From contig JAFRRP010000025.1 of assembly GCA_017428085.1 (NCBI GenBank), positions 91,212 to 155,211 on the forward strand: DNA of 64,000 bases, read 5' to 3'. Source of the DNA: Clostridia bacterium (GTDB lineage Bacteria; Bacillota; Clostridia; Oscillospirales; Acutalibacteraceae). Every line of letters begins with the position of its first letter. Position 1 is the stretch's first letter. This document shows positions 35,711-45,347 of the stretch, piece by piece. The notes beneath the pieces are model-generated. The model ran no database searches, was not told the origin of the DNA, and saw only the letters and a program-made list of their open reading frames with translations. The position numbers and the translations under genes are program-made.

Positions 35711-37216
35711 ATGGCGGTATTGAAGAAAAGAAGATTTAAGTCCATGTTCTGGAGGTCGTTTGCTCTGATCGTCGTGATCGTGCTGTTCAGCTTGCTAATC
35801 TCCGGTGTTTTTCTGTTGGCGCTGAGCAGCAGCTATTGGAAAGAGCAAACGCTCAACCGACTGATGAATGAAGCGAAGAATCTTTCTGCCAACGCGGAGC
35901 TTGTGATGGATAGTTTTTCCGCAGACCCCATGATCGACGATACAAGGCTTGCCGAAGCCATGCGGTATGCCGTGCAGACGGTGGAAAAAACCGCCGAATG
36001 CGACGTGCTTTTGGTGAACCTGAACGGTCTTGTCGTCCTGTGCGGCGACAATCCTATGGATGCAGAAAGCGCCGGGCTTTATACTTGTGAAAAGCATGCC
36101 GGGATGCGGTTGGACGATGAGTTGATGGAACTGCTGCGAACTTCCGAAAACGGCGGGTATTCCGGAGACGTATCTTTGAAAAATCCCGATGACGATTATC
36201 TTCTTGCCTGCGATACGATATATCGTGAGAGAGAGCCCTCCTATTTCGTCATCCTGATGAAGCAAAAAGTGCTTGCGTTCAGATCCATCAGCAAGTACAG
36301 CGGCATGGTGGTTTTTTCCAGTACCATCGCCGTCGTCCTGTCCTTTTTCGCGGCTTATATCGTTTGTATCTGGATCGTACGTCCTTTGAAAAAAATCAGC
36401 GATGCCACCAACCGTTATGCGAAGGGAGAATTCAACTACCGTATTGACCCCAATGAAACCTATCTGGAGGTCAAGGATCTGGCGGATTCCGTCAACGGAA
36501 TGGCAGAAAGCCTGGAACGGATCGAAGAATCCCGCAGCAACTTCGTCGCCAACGTTTCTCACGAGCTGAAAACTCCCATGACGATCATCAGCGGGTTTAT
36601 CGACGGGATGCTGGACGGTACCATCGAGCCGTCGGAGCATGAGAAATATCTTTCCGTGGTTTCCGATGAGACGAAGCGTCTGTCCAAGCTGGTGGTGGAT
36701 ATGCTTAACATGTCCAAAATGGAGGCGGGGCGCCTTACTCTGAATGATTCCGACGTGGAACTGTCTTCGCTGCTGCTGAAGCTTGCTTTGCTGTTTGAGC
36801 AGCCCATCGAAGAAAAGAAGATCGCTTTGCTCGGTCTGGATACGCTTGAACGCACCGTGATCCGGGCGGATGAGGGGCTGATCAATCAGGTGTTTTACAA
36901 TTTGCTGGATAACGCCGTAAAATTCACGCCGAAAAACGGTACGATCTCCGTGAATATGACCGCGAATAAAAAGAACGCGGTCGTTTCCATACGCAACACG
37001 GGCAAAGGCATCCCGGAAAAGGACCGCGCGCTGATTTTCGACCGGTTTTATAAGGTGGATAAATCACGCGGTATGGATTCCGGCAGTTTCGGCATCGGGC
37101 TTCCCATTGCCAAAAGCATCGTGGAACTGCATCACGGCTCTATCGGTATAAACAGCCGCGAAAATGAGTATACTGAATTTGTCGTGACGCTGCCTGTGCA
37201 GTTAAATGCGACGTAA
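35711..37216 (+). CDS. Membrane sensor histidine kinase
   Basis: 501 residues. A first membrane segment (about 17-39), an extracytoplasmic sensor domain (about 40-195), a second segment (about 198-222), a HAMP domain, and a HisKA domain with His284 in NVSHELKTP are followed by the ATPase domain with the N box (NQVFYNLLDNAVKFTP), RNTGKGIPEKD, and GIGLPIAKSIVELHHG. It is orthodox in every motif. It pairs with the upstream response regulator. The next gene is an HtrA-type protease, which suggests an envelope-stress circuit, though this is inferred from order only. Confidence 0.95.
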   Translation: MAVLKKRRFKSMFWRSFALIVVIVLFSLLISGVFLLALSSSYWKEQTLNRLMNEAKNLSANAELVMDSFSADPMIDDTRLAEAMRYAVQTVEKTAECDVLLVNLNGLVVLCGDNPMDAESAGLYTCEKHAGMRLDDELMELLRTSENGGYSGDVSLKNPDDDYLLACDTIYREREPSYFVILMKQKVLAFRSISKYSGMVVFSSTIAVVLSFFAAYIVCIWIVRPLKKISDATNRYAKGEFNYRIDPNETYLEVKDLADSVNGMAESLERIEESRSNFVANVSHELKTPMTIISGFIDGMLDGTIEPSEHEKYLSVVSDETKRLSKLVVDMLNMSKMEAGRLTLNDSDVELSSLLLKLALLFEQPIEEKKIALLGLDTLERTVIRADEGLINQVFYNLLDNAVKFTPKNGTISVNMTANKKNAVVSIRNTGKGIPEKDRALIFDRFYKVDKSRGMDSGSFGIGLPIAKSIVELHHGSIGINSRENEYTEFVVTLPVQLNAT

Positions 37217-37309
37217 CGCGACATTTCTTTTCAAATTTAATTTTAATTTAAACTTTTCGCTTTAGAGTTACATCTGTAAAATATGGAACAGGAAGAAGGA
37301 TCGATTGAG

Positions 37310-39100
37310 ATGGAAGACTATGAGAACAACTCTTTCCGGGAAAACGCCTCCGGCGAAGCCGCTGAGAGTGAAAAAGGCTTTTCCGATAATGACAGAGAAC
37401 GGACTGACGATCTGCAGGGCGCTTCCTCCGATGGGTATACGTACCATGCCGACGGAACATACAGCTACATTCGGCCGTCGGAGCAGAAGGCTGAACACGC
37501 AGCGCCGGAAAGCGAGCCTTCCGGTTACGTCAGCCAGCCTCCCGAGTACAGCGGTCAGCATACGGAAGCGTCTCAGCCGGCCGCGCCTTATGCGACGGAG
37601 CAGAACGCCGCTTATCCCGGGCAAAACGTCTCGCCGCGGTTTACGGGCGGCACTGCACAAAACGGCGGCTATCAGAACGGGCAGAACGGGCGTCCGACGG
37701 GCGCGCCTTACGGCGGCAACGGAGCGTATCCCTACGCCAATAATCCCTATCCTTACCGGAACGCGCAGCGCGGCTACGCATACGGCGAGAACGGAAACGG
37801 TCAAAAAAAGAGCAGCGGCGGCAAGATTTTCGGTATCGTTACCGGCGCGTTATGTCTGATCCTGATCGCAGCGCTTGTTGTCGTGATCGTTACCGGTAAA
37901 AAGAACGGCGTCAATGTGCCCGATACGGCGAACGCAGGCGTTTCCGACGAGGAAGCGACGGGCGGCGAGAACGCAAACGAGCTGGTGACGGCGGAAAGCC
38001 CGGAGGCGGTCGGGAAGACCGGAGCCAAAGGCGAACTGACCGCAAAGGAGATCTATCAGAAAGTGCTGGCCACCTCCGTGGGCGTGCTGGTCTACAATAA
38101 ATCCGATTCTCTTGCGTCAGAGGGATCCGGCGTACTGTTCCAGCAGGATAACGACGGCAAATACACCTACGTCGTAACCTGCGCGCACGTGATCTCCGAT
38201 GCAGACGTTACCATCATGGTGCAGATGCACGATGAGCAGCAATACAAAGCTGAGATCGTGGGCTATGATCACCGCACCGATATCGGCGTTCTGAAAATCG
38301 AGGCCGCCGGTCTGCAGTTGGCGGAGATCGGCGATTCCGACAAACTGGCGGTGGGCGATACCATATATGCCATCGGTAACCCCGGCGGTGTGGAGTTTGC
38401 CAACTCCTTTACCAGCGGCATGGTTTCCGCGCTTGACAGACCGGTCAATTCTTCTTCCTCCGGCTACACCATGGAGTGTATCCAGCACACCGCCGCCATC
38501 AACCCCGGCAACTCCGGCGGCGCGCTTGTTAACGTGTTCGGCCAGGTCATCGGCATCAACTCCATGAAGATCGTGGACGACGAGTATGAGGGCATGGGTT
38601 TTTCCGTCCCGTCCTCCGTGTTTGTTGATATCGTCAACAATATCATCTCCCACGGTTACGTCGCCAACCGTCCGAAGCTCGGGATCACTTACGTCGCCGC
38701 GCAGAACTACAATTCCTACGGTATGTTCGTCGCCATCAAGGAACTGCCCAAGGGCTCCATCGTGATCTATTCCATCGCGGCGGACAGCAGCCTGGCAAAT
38801 ACCGATGCGAAAGAAGGCGATCTGATCGTTGCCGTCAACGGCGTGGATCTGGACGATTCCTCCTATCTGCCCGAACTGGTGGAAAAGTCCAAGGTCGGCG
38901 ACAAGCTTACGCTTTCGCTTGTCCGCATCAACCGCGATTATTCCTATGAGGAATTCGAGGTGACGGCTACTCTTGTTGAGGATCGCGGCAATACGGTTCT
39001 GGTGGAGGAGACCACCACAGAACAGGAGGCGCCGGAAGATTACTTCAGAGATTATTTCGACGATTATTTCAACGATTACTTCGGCGATTTCTTCCATTGA
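37310..39100 (+). CDS. HtrA-type serine protease with PDZ domain and DYFx-repeat tail
   Basis: 596 residues. A long, disordered N-terminal cytoplasmic region rich in Ser, Gly, Tyr and Pro (1-170) precedes one membrane segment (about 180-200). Outside is a trypsin-like protease domain with the catalytic triad in TCAHVIS (His), DHRTDIGVL (Asp) and NPGNSGGAL (Ser), then one PDZ domain (about 470-570). The last 21 residues are five tetrads, DYFR-DYFD-DYFN-DYFG-DFFH. The ATG at 37310 has GAAGGA nine bases upstream; 37283 is in frame but poorly placed. It degrades or senses misfolded envelope proteins in this family. Confidence 0.92.
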   Translation: MEDYENNSFRENASGEAAESEKGFSDNDRERTDDLQGASSDGYTYHADGTYSYIRPSEQKAEHAAPESEPSGYVSQPPEYSGQHTEASQPAAPYATEQNAAYPGQNVSPRFTGGTAQNGGYQNGQNGRPTGAPYGGNGAYPYANNPYPYRNAQRGYAYGENGNGQKKSSGGKIFGIVTGALCLILIAALVVVIVTGKKNGVNVPDTANAGVSDEEATGGENANELVTAESPEAVGKTGAKGELTAKEIYQKVLATSVGVLVYNKSDSLASEGSGVLFQQDNDGKYTYVVTCAHVISDADVTIMVQMHDEQQYKAEIVGYDHRTDIGVLKIEAAGLQLAEIGDSDKLAVGDTIYAIGNPGGVEFANSFTSGMVSALDRPVNSSSSGYTMECIQHTAAINPGNSGGALVNVFGQVIGINSMKIVDDEYEGMGFSVPSSVFVDIVNNIISHGYVANRPKLGITYVAAQNYNSYGMFVAIKELPKGSIVIYSIAADSSLANTDAKEGDLIVAVNGVDLDDSSYLPELVEKSKVGDKLTLSLVRINRDYSYEEFEVTATLVEDRGNTVLVEETTTEQEAPEDYFRDYFDDYFNDYFGDFFH

Positions 39101-39125
39101 TCGGTTGGTTCCGTATCCATACGAA

Positions 39126-39155
39126 AACATCCCGCTGCCCTGCGGGATGTTTTTT
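39126..39155 (+). terminator. Terminator after the HtrA gene
   Basis: AACATCCCGC (39126-39135) pairs with GCGGGATGTT (39142-39151), then TTTTTT. Confidence 0.85.
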
Positions 39156-39165
39156 CGTTTTATAC

Positions 39166-39194
39166 TTGTATTTGCAAACATAGTATGCTAAAAT
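39166..39194 (+). promoter_or_regulatory. Predicted promoter for the coiled-coil gene
   Basis: TTGTAT at 39166-39171 and TAAAAT at 39189-39194, spacer 17. The -35 is weak. Confidence 0.5.
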
Positions 39195-39245
39195 AACAGA
39201 AAAATAATGAATTATTCTATTGTTTGTGTGTGGGGGATATTCAAT

Positions 39246-39860
39246 ATGGCAGAAACGACATCGTTCCGTTCCTCGATCAACGGTTTCAACAGGGAAGACG
39301 TGGTATCCTATATTTCCAGCGTGTTGGATAAGCTTACCTCGGTGGAAAAATCAAATGCCGAGATGCAAGCTGAATTGGAAAAGAAATCGTTCAATTGCGA
39401 CGAATTGATGCAGGAGCGTATCGTTTTATCGCAGGAGCTTTCTGAGGCAAAAGAAAGGAACAGTGCGCTGGAACAGACGCAAGCGGAGCTGACGGAGCGC
39501 TGCGCTGCGCTGGAAGTCAGATGTGAAGAACTGGAAAAGGCTTGTAAGGTCAACGAAAGCAAACTGGGGGCCGCTATGCTGGAGGCAAAGCGATTTTCCG
39601 AAATGTTGGTCAAGGAAGCCAACGACCGCGCCGGGGAAGTATACCATGAGGCATACGAATCGGTTTGCGTTTCCTCCGCCAACGCCAAAGAGATCGACGC
39701 GAAAATGAAGGAGCTTTCCGTCGAGTTCGATCAGGCGATGGGAGAAATGCGCCGCAACATGAAGAAGCTGATCGCCGGCATGAAGGCATTTTCCGAAAAC
39801 GCCAGAGACAACGGCGCTAAATTCCTGTATCAATCGGAGTTTTCCGAGGAAGCCGAATAA
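39246..39860 (+). CDS. DivIVA-like coiled-coil protein
   Basis: 204 residues. The N-terminus contains TSFRSSINGFNREDVVSYIS, which resembles the short membrane-binding DivIVA/GpsB head (a FN(R/K)xDVxxYI pattern). A continuous coiled coil from about 35 to 110 (repeated Glu, Leu, Ala heptads) and further helices follow. It probably forms oligomers at the membrane and could take part in division or envelope organisation, but the exact role is unknown. GGGGGAT precedes the ATG. It lies 20 bases before pcrA. Confidence 0.7.
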   Translation: MAETTSFRSSINGFNREDVVSYISSVLDKLTSVEKSNAEMQAELEKKSFNCDELMQERIVLSQELSEAKERNSALEQTQAELTERCAALEVRCEELEKACKVNESKLGAAMLEAKRFSEMLVKEANDRAGEVYHEAYESVCVSSANAKEIDAKMKELSVEFDQAMGEMRRNMKKLIAGMKAFSENARDNGAKFLYQSEFSEEAE

Positions 39861-39880
39861 TCGTCGATCATCATCGTAAC

Positions 39881-42355
39881 ATGGATCAAAGTCTGATTAC
39901 ATTAAGAAAAGCGATCATTGAAAAAGATTTTGCCAATCTCAACGATCGTCAGTTGGAAGCAGTGACCAAAGTCAACGGGCCGCTGCTTATTTTAGCGGGC
40001 GCGGGCAGCGGAAAGACCACGGTGATCGTCAACCGCATCATCTGTCTGATCAAATACGGCTGCGCCTATACGTCCGATCAGGTTTTTACTGGCTTTACGG
40101 ATGATCCGCAGGCGCTTCTGCGGCGTTATCTGGAAGGGGATATTTCCGTTTATCCGCTTGTGGAGGGCATGCTGCGTGTCGACGCGCCGAAGCCCTGGCA
40201 GATATTGGCCATTACCTTTACGAATAAGGCGGCAAACGAGCTGAAGGAACGGCTGAAAGCCGCCATCGGCGAGGCAGCCGAAGAGATCTGGGCCAGCACC
40301 TTCCACGCCGCCTGCGTGCGGATCTTACGCCGTTACGGCGACCGGCTGGGGTATTCCTCCCACTTCACCATTTACGATACGGACGATTCCAAGCGCATTA
40401 TCAAGGAGTGCCAGCGCATTCTTGCTATTGACGAAAAGCGACTGCCGCCGAAGTCGGTGCTCAGCGAGATCAGCCGCGCGAAGGATACGCTGATCCAGCC
40501 GGAGGAGTACGCGAAAACCGCCGGGGCTGACGCCAGAAAAATCGATATCGCGCGGATCTATAAAGAATATCAGGAGATGCTGCTGCGGGCGGACGCCATG
40601 GATTTTGACGATATCATCGTCAACACCGTCCGGCTGCTGCAGACCGACGCGGAGGCGCTGGATTACTACCGAAACCGCTTCCGCTATATCATGGTGGACG
40701 AATATCAGGATACCAACCATGCGCAATATGTGCTGGTGAGTCTGTTGGCGGGGGGACGTCACAACATCTGTGTGGTGGGAGACGACGACCAGAGTATTTA
40801 CAGCTTCCGGGGCGCCAATATCGAGAATATATTGAGCTTTGAGGAGCAGTTCCCCAACGCCGTAGTGATCCGGCTGGAAGAGAATTACCGTTCCACGCAG
40901 AATATCCTGGACGCCGCCAACGCGGTGATCGCCAACAACAGCGAGCGCAAGGGCAAGAACCTGTGGACCTCCAACGGCAGGGGCGAGAAGCTGATCCGCA
41001 AGACCTGCCGCGACGACATTGACGAAGGGGAGTTCGTGGCGGATACCATTATGGATGCCTCCGCCGCCGGCGCGCCGTTTTCCGATAACGCGGTCTTGTA
41101 CCGCATGAACGCCCAGTCCAACAACATTGAGCGCGCGCTGGTGCGGGCGGGCATCCCGTACCGCATCATCGGCGGGCATCGTTTCTACGAACGCAAGGAA
41201 ATCAGAGACGCCATCGCCTACCTCAGCGTGGTGGCCAATCCCAATGATAACGTCCGCCTGCGCCGCATCATCAACGAGCCCAAACGCGGCATCGGCGAGA
41301 CGACGATGAATAACGCCGCGGAGATCGGCGCGCGGTTGGGCGAGAGCATCTTCTCCGTTATGCGGGAGGCGGACAGTTACGCCCCGCTTTCACGCAGCGC
41401 CGCCAAACTGAAGCTGTTTACCGTCATGATCGACGATTTTGCTTCCCGCCGTGCCGATCATTCTCTGGCGGAGCTGTTCCGCATGATCATGAACGACACG
41501 GGCTACATACAGGCGCTGCAGGCGGACCGTGAAACGGCGGAGGACCGTCTTGCCAACCTGGATGAGCTGTATTCCACCATTGCCCGATATGAGGAAGAAA
41601 ACGGCGAGGGAGCCACGCTGGAGGGCTTTTTGGAGGAGGTCGCGCTGATCTCCGATATCGATAACTACGACGCCTCGCTTGACAGCGTGACGCTGATGAC
41701 GCTGCATTCCGCCAAGGGGCTGGAATTCCCCACCGTATTTTTAGTGGGGATGGAAAATAATGTTTTTCCATCGGCGCAGTCACTTTATGAACCGGGCCAG
41801 TTGGAGGAGGAGCGCCGTTTGGCCTATGTGGGTATCACGCGGGCAAAAAAACGTCTGTATCTGCTTTCCGCTTATTCCCGCATGCAGTTCGGAAAAACCG
41901 CCATGAATCCGCCTTCCATGTTCCTGAAAGAGATCCCGGAAGAGCTTGTGAAGGATTTGACGCCGCGTCAGTCTTATGGGCATTCGTCGTACGGCGGCTC
42001 CACATATGGAGGAAGATCATACGGCAGCGGTTATGAGAATTCCTCCTATCGGTCCGACCGTTACGTTTCCTCCGGCAGCCGTTCCGCCGGTTGGGACGAT
42101 ATTGATTTCGGCGGAAACGAGTACGTCGCTCCGAAACAGGAAGTCAGAATGCCGACGGTAAACGTCGGGAAAAAGAGTACCGCTGTTTCTCCTGCGATCC
42201 GGGCGGGCGATACCGTCAGCCATCGGAAATTCGGAAAAGGACTTGTCCTCAGCGCCGTGCCATTGGGTAACGACACATTGCTGGAGGTGGCGTTTGAAAC
42301 CTATGGGACCAAAAAGCTGATGGCGAACGCCGCAAAGCTGACAATAGAAAAATGA
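39881..42355 (+). CDS. pcrA: ATP-dependent DNA helicase PcrA/UvrD
   Basis: An SF1A 3'-5' helicase of 824 residues for repair and rolling-circle replication. Walker A is GAGSGKTT near residue 36; the Walker B region reads YIMVDEYQDTN, followed by VVGDDDQSIYSFRGA, LEENYRST, TLMTLHSAKGLEF and VGITRAKKRLY. Between the first P-loop and motif Ia there is an insertion (about 55-100, TSDQVFTGFTDD ...) not typical of PcrA. The linker at about 695-745 is rich in Ser, Tyr and Gly; the C-terminal segment with DTVSHRKFGKGLVLS is the usual PcrA Tudor-like domain. Confidence 0.95.
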   Translation: MDQSLITLRKAIIEKDFANLNDRQLEAVTKVNGPLLILAGAGSGKTTVIVNRIICLIKYGCAYTSDQVFTGFTDDPQALLRRYLEGDISVYPLVEGMLRVDAPKPWQILAITFTNKAANELKERLKAAIGEAAEEIWASTFHAACVRILRRYGDRLGYSSHFTIYDTDDSKRIIKECQRILAIDEKRLPPKSVLSEISRAKDTLIQPEEYAKTAGADARKIDIARIYKEYQEMLLRADAMDFDDIIVNTVRLLQTDAEALDYYRNRFRYIMVDEYQDTNHAQYVLVSLLAGGRHNICVVGDDDQSIYSFRGANIENILSFEEQFPNAVVIRLEENYRSTQNILDAANAVIANNSERKGKNLWTSNGRGEKLIRKTCRDDIDEGEFVADTIMDASAAGAPFSDNAVLYRMNAQSNNIERALVRAGIPYRIIGGHRFYERKEIRDAIAYLSVVANPNDNVRLRRIINEPKRGIGETTMNNAAEIGARLGESIFSVMREADSYAPLSRSAAKLKLFTVMIDDFASRRADHSLAELFRMIMNDTGYIQALQADRETAEDRLANLDELYSTIARYEEENGEGATLEGFLEEVALISDIDNYDASLDSVTLMTLHSAKGLEFPTVFLVGMENNVFPSAQSLYEPGQLEEERRLAYVGITRAKKRLYLLSAYSRMQFGKTAMNPPSMFLKEIPEELVKDLTPRQSYGHSSYGGSTYGGRSYGSGYENSSYRSDRYVSSGSRSAGWDDIDFGGNEYVAPKQEVRMPTVNVGKKSTAVSPAIRAGDTVSHRKFGKGLVLSAVPLGNDTLLEVAFETYGTKKLMANAAKLTIEK

Positions 42356-42381
42356 CCGCGCCCGTCGGCACGATCACGTTA

Positions 42382-42418
42382 AGTCGGAAGTCATCAGTCG
42401 GAAGTCTTTGCGTCAGTC
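42382..42418 (-). repeat. Stop-codon heptamer array of the FtsW/RodA gene
   Basis: On the minus strand, the core GACT recurs with spacing 12, 7, 7, 7 starting at the stop (GACTGAC, then GACTTCC, GACTGAT, GACTTCC, GACTTAA). The TGA stop (42415-42413) lies in the first unit. Confidence 0.7.
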
Positions 42419-43582
42419 GAATTCAGTGAAGCGCAGGTTGATGATCTCTTTTTCCTTATTGGCGCGGTAGAAGCTCAAGATCAGGCCGATGCCGATATAA
42501 ACGCAAAGGGTAGAGGAACCGCCTGCGCTGAAAAACGGAAGCGTGATGCCGATGACCGGCAGGATCTTCAGGCACACGCCTACGTTGACCAACACCTGGA
42601 ACGCGATCATTGTGGCCATGCCGTAGCACATCAATTCGGTGGAACCGACAAACTGTCGGCTGCCGATCTGAATGATACGGAAGGCGATAGACAGAAGCAA
42701 AAGCAGGCAGACGACGCAGCCAACCAGTCCCAGCTCTTCGCCGATACACGTGAAGATCATATCATTTTCGCTTTCGGGTACCAGCCCCGCCTGCGTATAA
42801 GATCCCTTGAACAGACCCTGCCCCAGCAATCCTCCGTGACGGATGGCCTCCAGACCGTAATTCTGCTGGTACATGATGTCTTTATACAGATCCGGATAGA
42901 TCAGGCCTAAAAAGCGTTCTTTTTGGGTGTTGGAGAACAGAAAATACCATACGCCGGGCGCGGCGGCGCATACCGCGGCGGCGCCGATGACAAAATACCG
43001 CAGCTGTACCCCGGCGCAGAACATCATGGAGATAAATATCGCCATGAATACCAGCGCGCTGCCCAGGTCGCCGGATAAGATCACCAGCCCCACCGGGACC
43101 ATGCCGTGGATGCATAAAAAAAGCAGTTGTTTGATCTCGCGCAGCCGGTCCCTGACGATATCCAGATGCATGCCGAGGGTGATGACGAAACCGATCTTTA
43201 CCAATTCCGACGGCTGGAAATAGAGCCCCGAGCCGGGAATACTGATCCACGTTTTAACGTCCTGCCGTTCGGCGGGGCCAACGCCCACGCCGGGAATGAA
43301 AAGCACCAGCATCAACAGCACGCACACGGCGCCGATGACGGGAAACAGTTTGGTGATAAAATTGAAGTCAATAAACGAAACGGCCGCCGCGATGGCAAGC
43401 CCCATGATCACCGCCAGCACCATGGTGCGCGTATCGCGGGAGATGTGCGCGTTGCCCTCAATATCCACTATAGTTGCGCTGTGGACCATCAGAACGCCGA
43501 ACGCCGAGGTCACGGCGCACAGTATCAGCAGGACCCAGTCGGTCTCCCGTATATGTTCTGACAGTCTGTTTCGTTTCAGCAT
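42413..43582 (-). CDS. FtsW/RodA/SpoVE-family peptidoglycan glycosyltransferase
   Basis: A polytopic membrane protein (about 389 residues from the ATG at 43582) of the SEDS family, which polymerises lipid II into glycan strands. About ten membrane segments are visible; key motifs are QPSELVKIGFVI, the extracellular acidic loop, GLLGQGLFKGS, ENDMIFTCIGEELG and the end LPVIGITLPFFSAGGSS. The motif set does not separate RodA from FtsW. An in-frame ATG at 43657 would add a hydrophilic, unlikely extension. It converges on pcrA. Confidence 0.92.
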   Translation of the reverse strand: MLKRNRLSEHIRETDWVLLILCAVTSAFGVLMVHSATIVDIEGNAHISRDTRTMVLAVIMGLAIAAAVSFIDFNFITKLFPVIGAVCVLLMLVLFIPGVGVGPAERQDVKTWISIPGSGLYFQPSELVKIGFVITLGMHLDIVRDRLREIKQLLFLCIHGMVPVGLVILSGDLGSALVFMAIFISMMFCAGVQLRYFVIGAAAVCAAAPGVWYFLFSNTQKERFLGLIYPDLYKDIMYQQNYGLEAIRHGGLLGQGLFKGSYTQAGLVPESENDMIFTCIGEELGLVGCVVCLLLLLSIAFRIIQIGSRQFVGSTELMCYGMATMIAFQVLVNVGVCLKILPVIGITLPFFSAGGSSTLCVYIGIGLILSFYRANKEKEIINLRFTEFD

Positions 43583-43682
43583 CGTTTGTTCTTTGCGCGT
43601 CGGCGCGTTCCTTTTATTTGTTTCTTCTATTATACATTCTTTTTTTACGCTTTTCAACCATAATCTTTACAGGTTCCGTTTT

Positions 43683-44108
43683 ATGAGAAAATACTATTCA
43701 GCAAGCGAAAAAGGGACGGCGGCGATAGCAAAGGAAATCTGCAGCGCCGTTTGTCCGGGCACGGTCGTTGCCTTCCGCGGCGGTCTTGGCATGGGAAAGA
43801 CCGCTTTTGTTCGCGGCGCGCTGAAGGCGTTCGGCAACGATTCCTTTGTCAGCTCGCCCACCTTTGCGCTGGTGCATGACTACGGAGGGACCCCCCATAT
43901 TTATCATTTTGACATGTATCGGGTGAACGGCTGGGACGATCTGTATTCTACCGGTTTTTTTGATTACCTGAATGAGGAGAGCGTTCTCTTTATTGAGTGG
44001 AGCGAGAATATCGAGTTCGCGCTGCCGGAACGGACTGTCTTCGTTGAGATTTCGCAGGGGCAGCAGCCCGACGACCGTGTGATCACCGTGACAGGGGAGG
44101 GGTTTTGA
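43683..44108 (+). CDS. tsaE: tRNA threonylcarbamoyladenosine biosynthesis ATPase
   Basis: The ATPase subunit of the complex that makes t6A at position 37 of ANN-decoding tRNAs. At 141 residues it has the P-loop FRGGLGMGKTAFVRG, VSSPTFALVHDYGG, HFDMYRV and FIEWSEN, all TsaE hallmarks. The ATG at 43683 has TTACAGGTTCC upstream. The stop is one base before the next ATG, so it is coupled with tsaB. Confidence 0.95.
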   Translation: MRKYYSASEKGTAAIAKEICSAVCPGTVVAFRGGLGMGKTAFVRGALKAFGNDSFVSSPTFALVHDYGGTPHIYHFDMYRVNGWDDLYSTGFFDYLNEESVLFIEWSENIEFALPERTVFVEISQGQQPDDRVITVTGEGF

Positions 44109-44837
44109 ATGATCATCATAGGCGTGGAATCTTCCGCCGTGGCGGCCAGCGCAGCCGTGCTGAAAGACGGCGTGATCGTCAGCGAGTGTTATCTTAACGC
44201 AGGGCTGACGCATTCCCAGACGCTGATGACGCTGATCGACGGGGCGTTGCGCAACGCGGATATCGCCGTAAAGGACGCTGACGCCTTTGCCGTGGCTCAC
44301 GGCCCCGGGTCTTTTACCGGCGTACGGATCGGAGTTTCCGCTGTCAAGGGGCTTTGTTTTCCTTATGACACGCCCTGCTTCGGTGTTTCCACGCTGGAGG
44401 CCATGGCCTATTGCGCGGATGCGGAGGACTGCGTCATCTGTCCGGTGATGGACGCCCGCTGTCAACAGGTCTATACCGCATTGTTCAGGAAGAAAAACGG
44501 CGAGATCCGCAGATTGACGGAGGACGAGCCCCTGCGCTTGGAGGAACTGGCGGAACGGCTGAACGCGTATGAAGCGCCTGTGATGTTGATCGGCGACGGC
44601 ACGGCGGTCGCTTTTACGTTCTTATCGCAAAAATCGGACCGTATCCGCAGATTTTCCGAAATTTATCGTTTTCAGCGTGCTTCCGGCGTTGCAATGGCAG
44701 CGTGGAATATGTATAATAAAGGTATAACGCCCTGCGGCGGGGCGGAACTGCAGCCCGTGTACCTTCGGCCTTCGCAGGCGGAACGCGAGCTGAAAAAGAA
44801 AAACGCCGAAAAAGAAGAAAAGGAGCGTACGACATGA
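44109..44837 (+). CDS. tsaB: tRNA threonylcarbamoyladenosine biosynthesis protein TsaB
   Basis: The non-catalytic ASKHA-fold partner of TsaD in t6A formation. The 242-residue protein has the expected HGPGSFTGVRIGVSAVKGL and VMDARCQQVY. In many Firmicutes rimI follows tsaB; here it is replaced by rpiB, whose start overlaps the tsaB stop by four bases. The C-terminus is Lys/Glu-rich. Confidence 0.94.
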   Translation: MIIIGVESSAVAASAAVLKDGVIVSECYLNAGLTHSQTLMTLIDGALRNADIAVKDADAFAVAHGPGSFTGVRIGVSAVKGLCFPYDTPCFGVSTLEAMAYCADAEDCVICPVMDARCQQVYTALFRKKNGEIRRLTEDEPLRLEELAERLNAYEAPVMLIGDGTAVAFTFLSQKSDRIRRFSEIYRFQRASGVAMAAWNMYNKGITPCGGAELQPVYLRPSQAERELKKKNAEKEEKERTT

Positions 44838-45271
44838 TAGCGTTAAGCAGCGACCACGCGGGATTTCCGTTGAAAGAGGAGATCAAGAAATACCTGGATG
44901 AAAAAGGCATTGCCTACAAGGATTGCGGCGCTTACAGCACCGATTCCGTGGATTATCCCTATCAGGCGAAAAAGGCCTGCGACCTTGTCATTGCGGGCGA
45001 ATGTGAAAAGGCTGTTTTGTGCTGCGGCACCGGCGTCGGCATTTCCATTGCCGCCAACAAAGTGAAGGGCATCCGCGCGGCTTGTTGCTCGGATTATTTC
45101 AGCGCCAAATACACAAGAGCGCATAACGACGCCAACGCATTGTGCCTCGGCGCCCGCGTCATCGGTCCCGGTCTTGCCCTTGAACTGGTGGATGTGTTTT
45201 TGAATACGCCGTTTGAGGGCGGCCGCCATCAAAGAAGAGTGGACCAGATCGCGGAGATAGAAAATCTGTAA
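44834..45271 (+). CDS. rpiB: Ribose-5-phosphate isomerase B
   Basis: Interconverts ribulose-5-phosphate and ribose-5-phosphate in the pentose phosphate pathway. The 145-residue protein begins [17 protein letters not shown] and has [24 protein letters not shown], with the active-site Cys in the GTG loop, and [15 protein letters not shown]. It overlaps tsaB (ATGA) and precedes upp; the ribose phosphate link to PRPP supports a common purpose with upp. Confidence 0.96.
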   Translation: MIALSSDHAGFPLKEEIKKYLDEKGIAYKDCGAYSTDSVDYPYQAKKACDLVIAGECEKAVLCCGTGVGISIAANKVKGIRAACCSDYFSAKYTRAHNDANALCLGARVIGPGLALELVDVFLNTPFEGGRHQRRVDQIAEIENL

Positions 45272-45287
45272 AACTTTCGTTTGCGGC

Positions 45288-45316
45288 TTGCATTTTAAGT
45301 CAGCCTGTAATATAAT
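45288..45316 (+). promoter_or_regulatory. Predicted sigma-A promoter for upp
   Basis: TTGCAT at 45288-45293 and TATAAT at 45311-45316, spacer 17, so upp can be transcribed apart from rpiB. Confidence 0.7.
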
Positions 45317-45347
45317 AATGTCAAATCGTGGGAAAGGAAGAAAAAAC

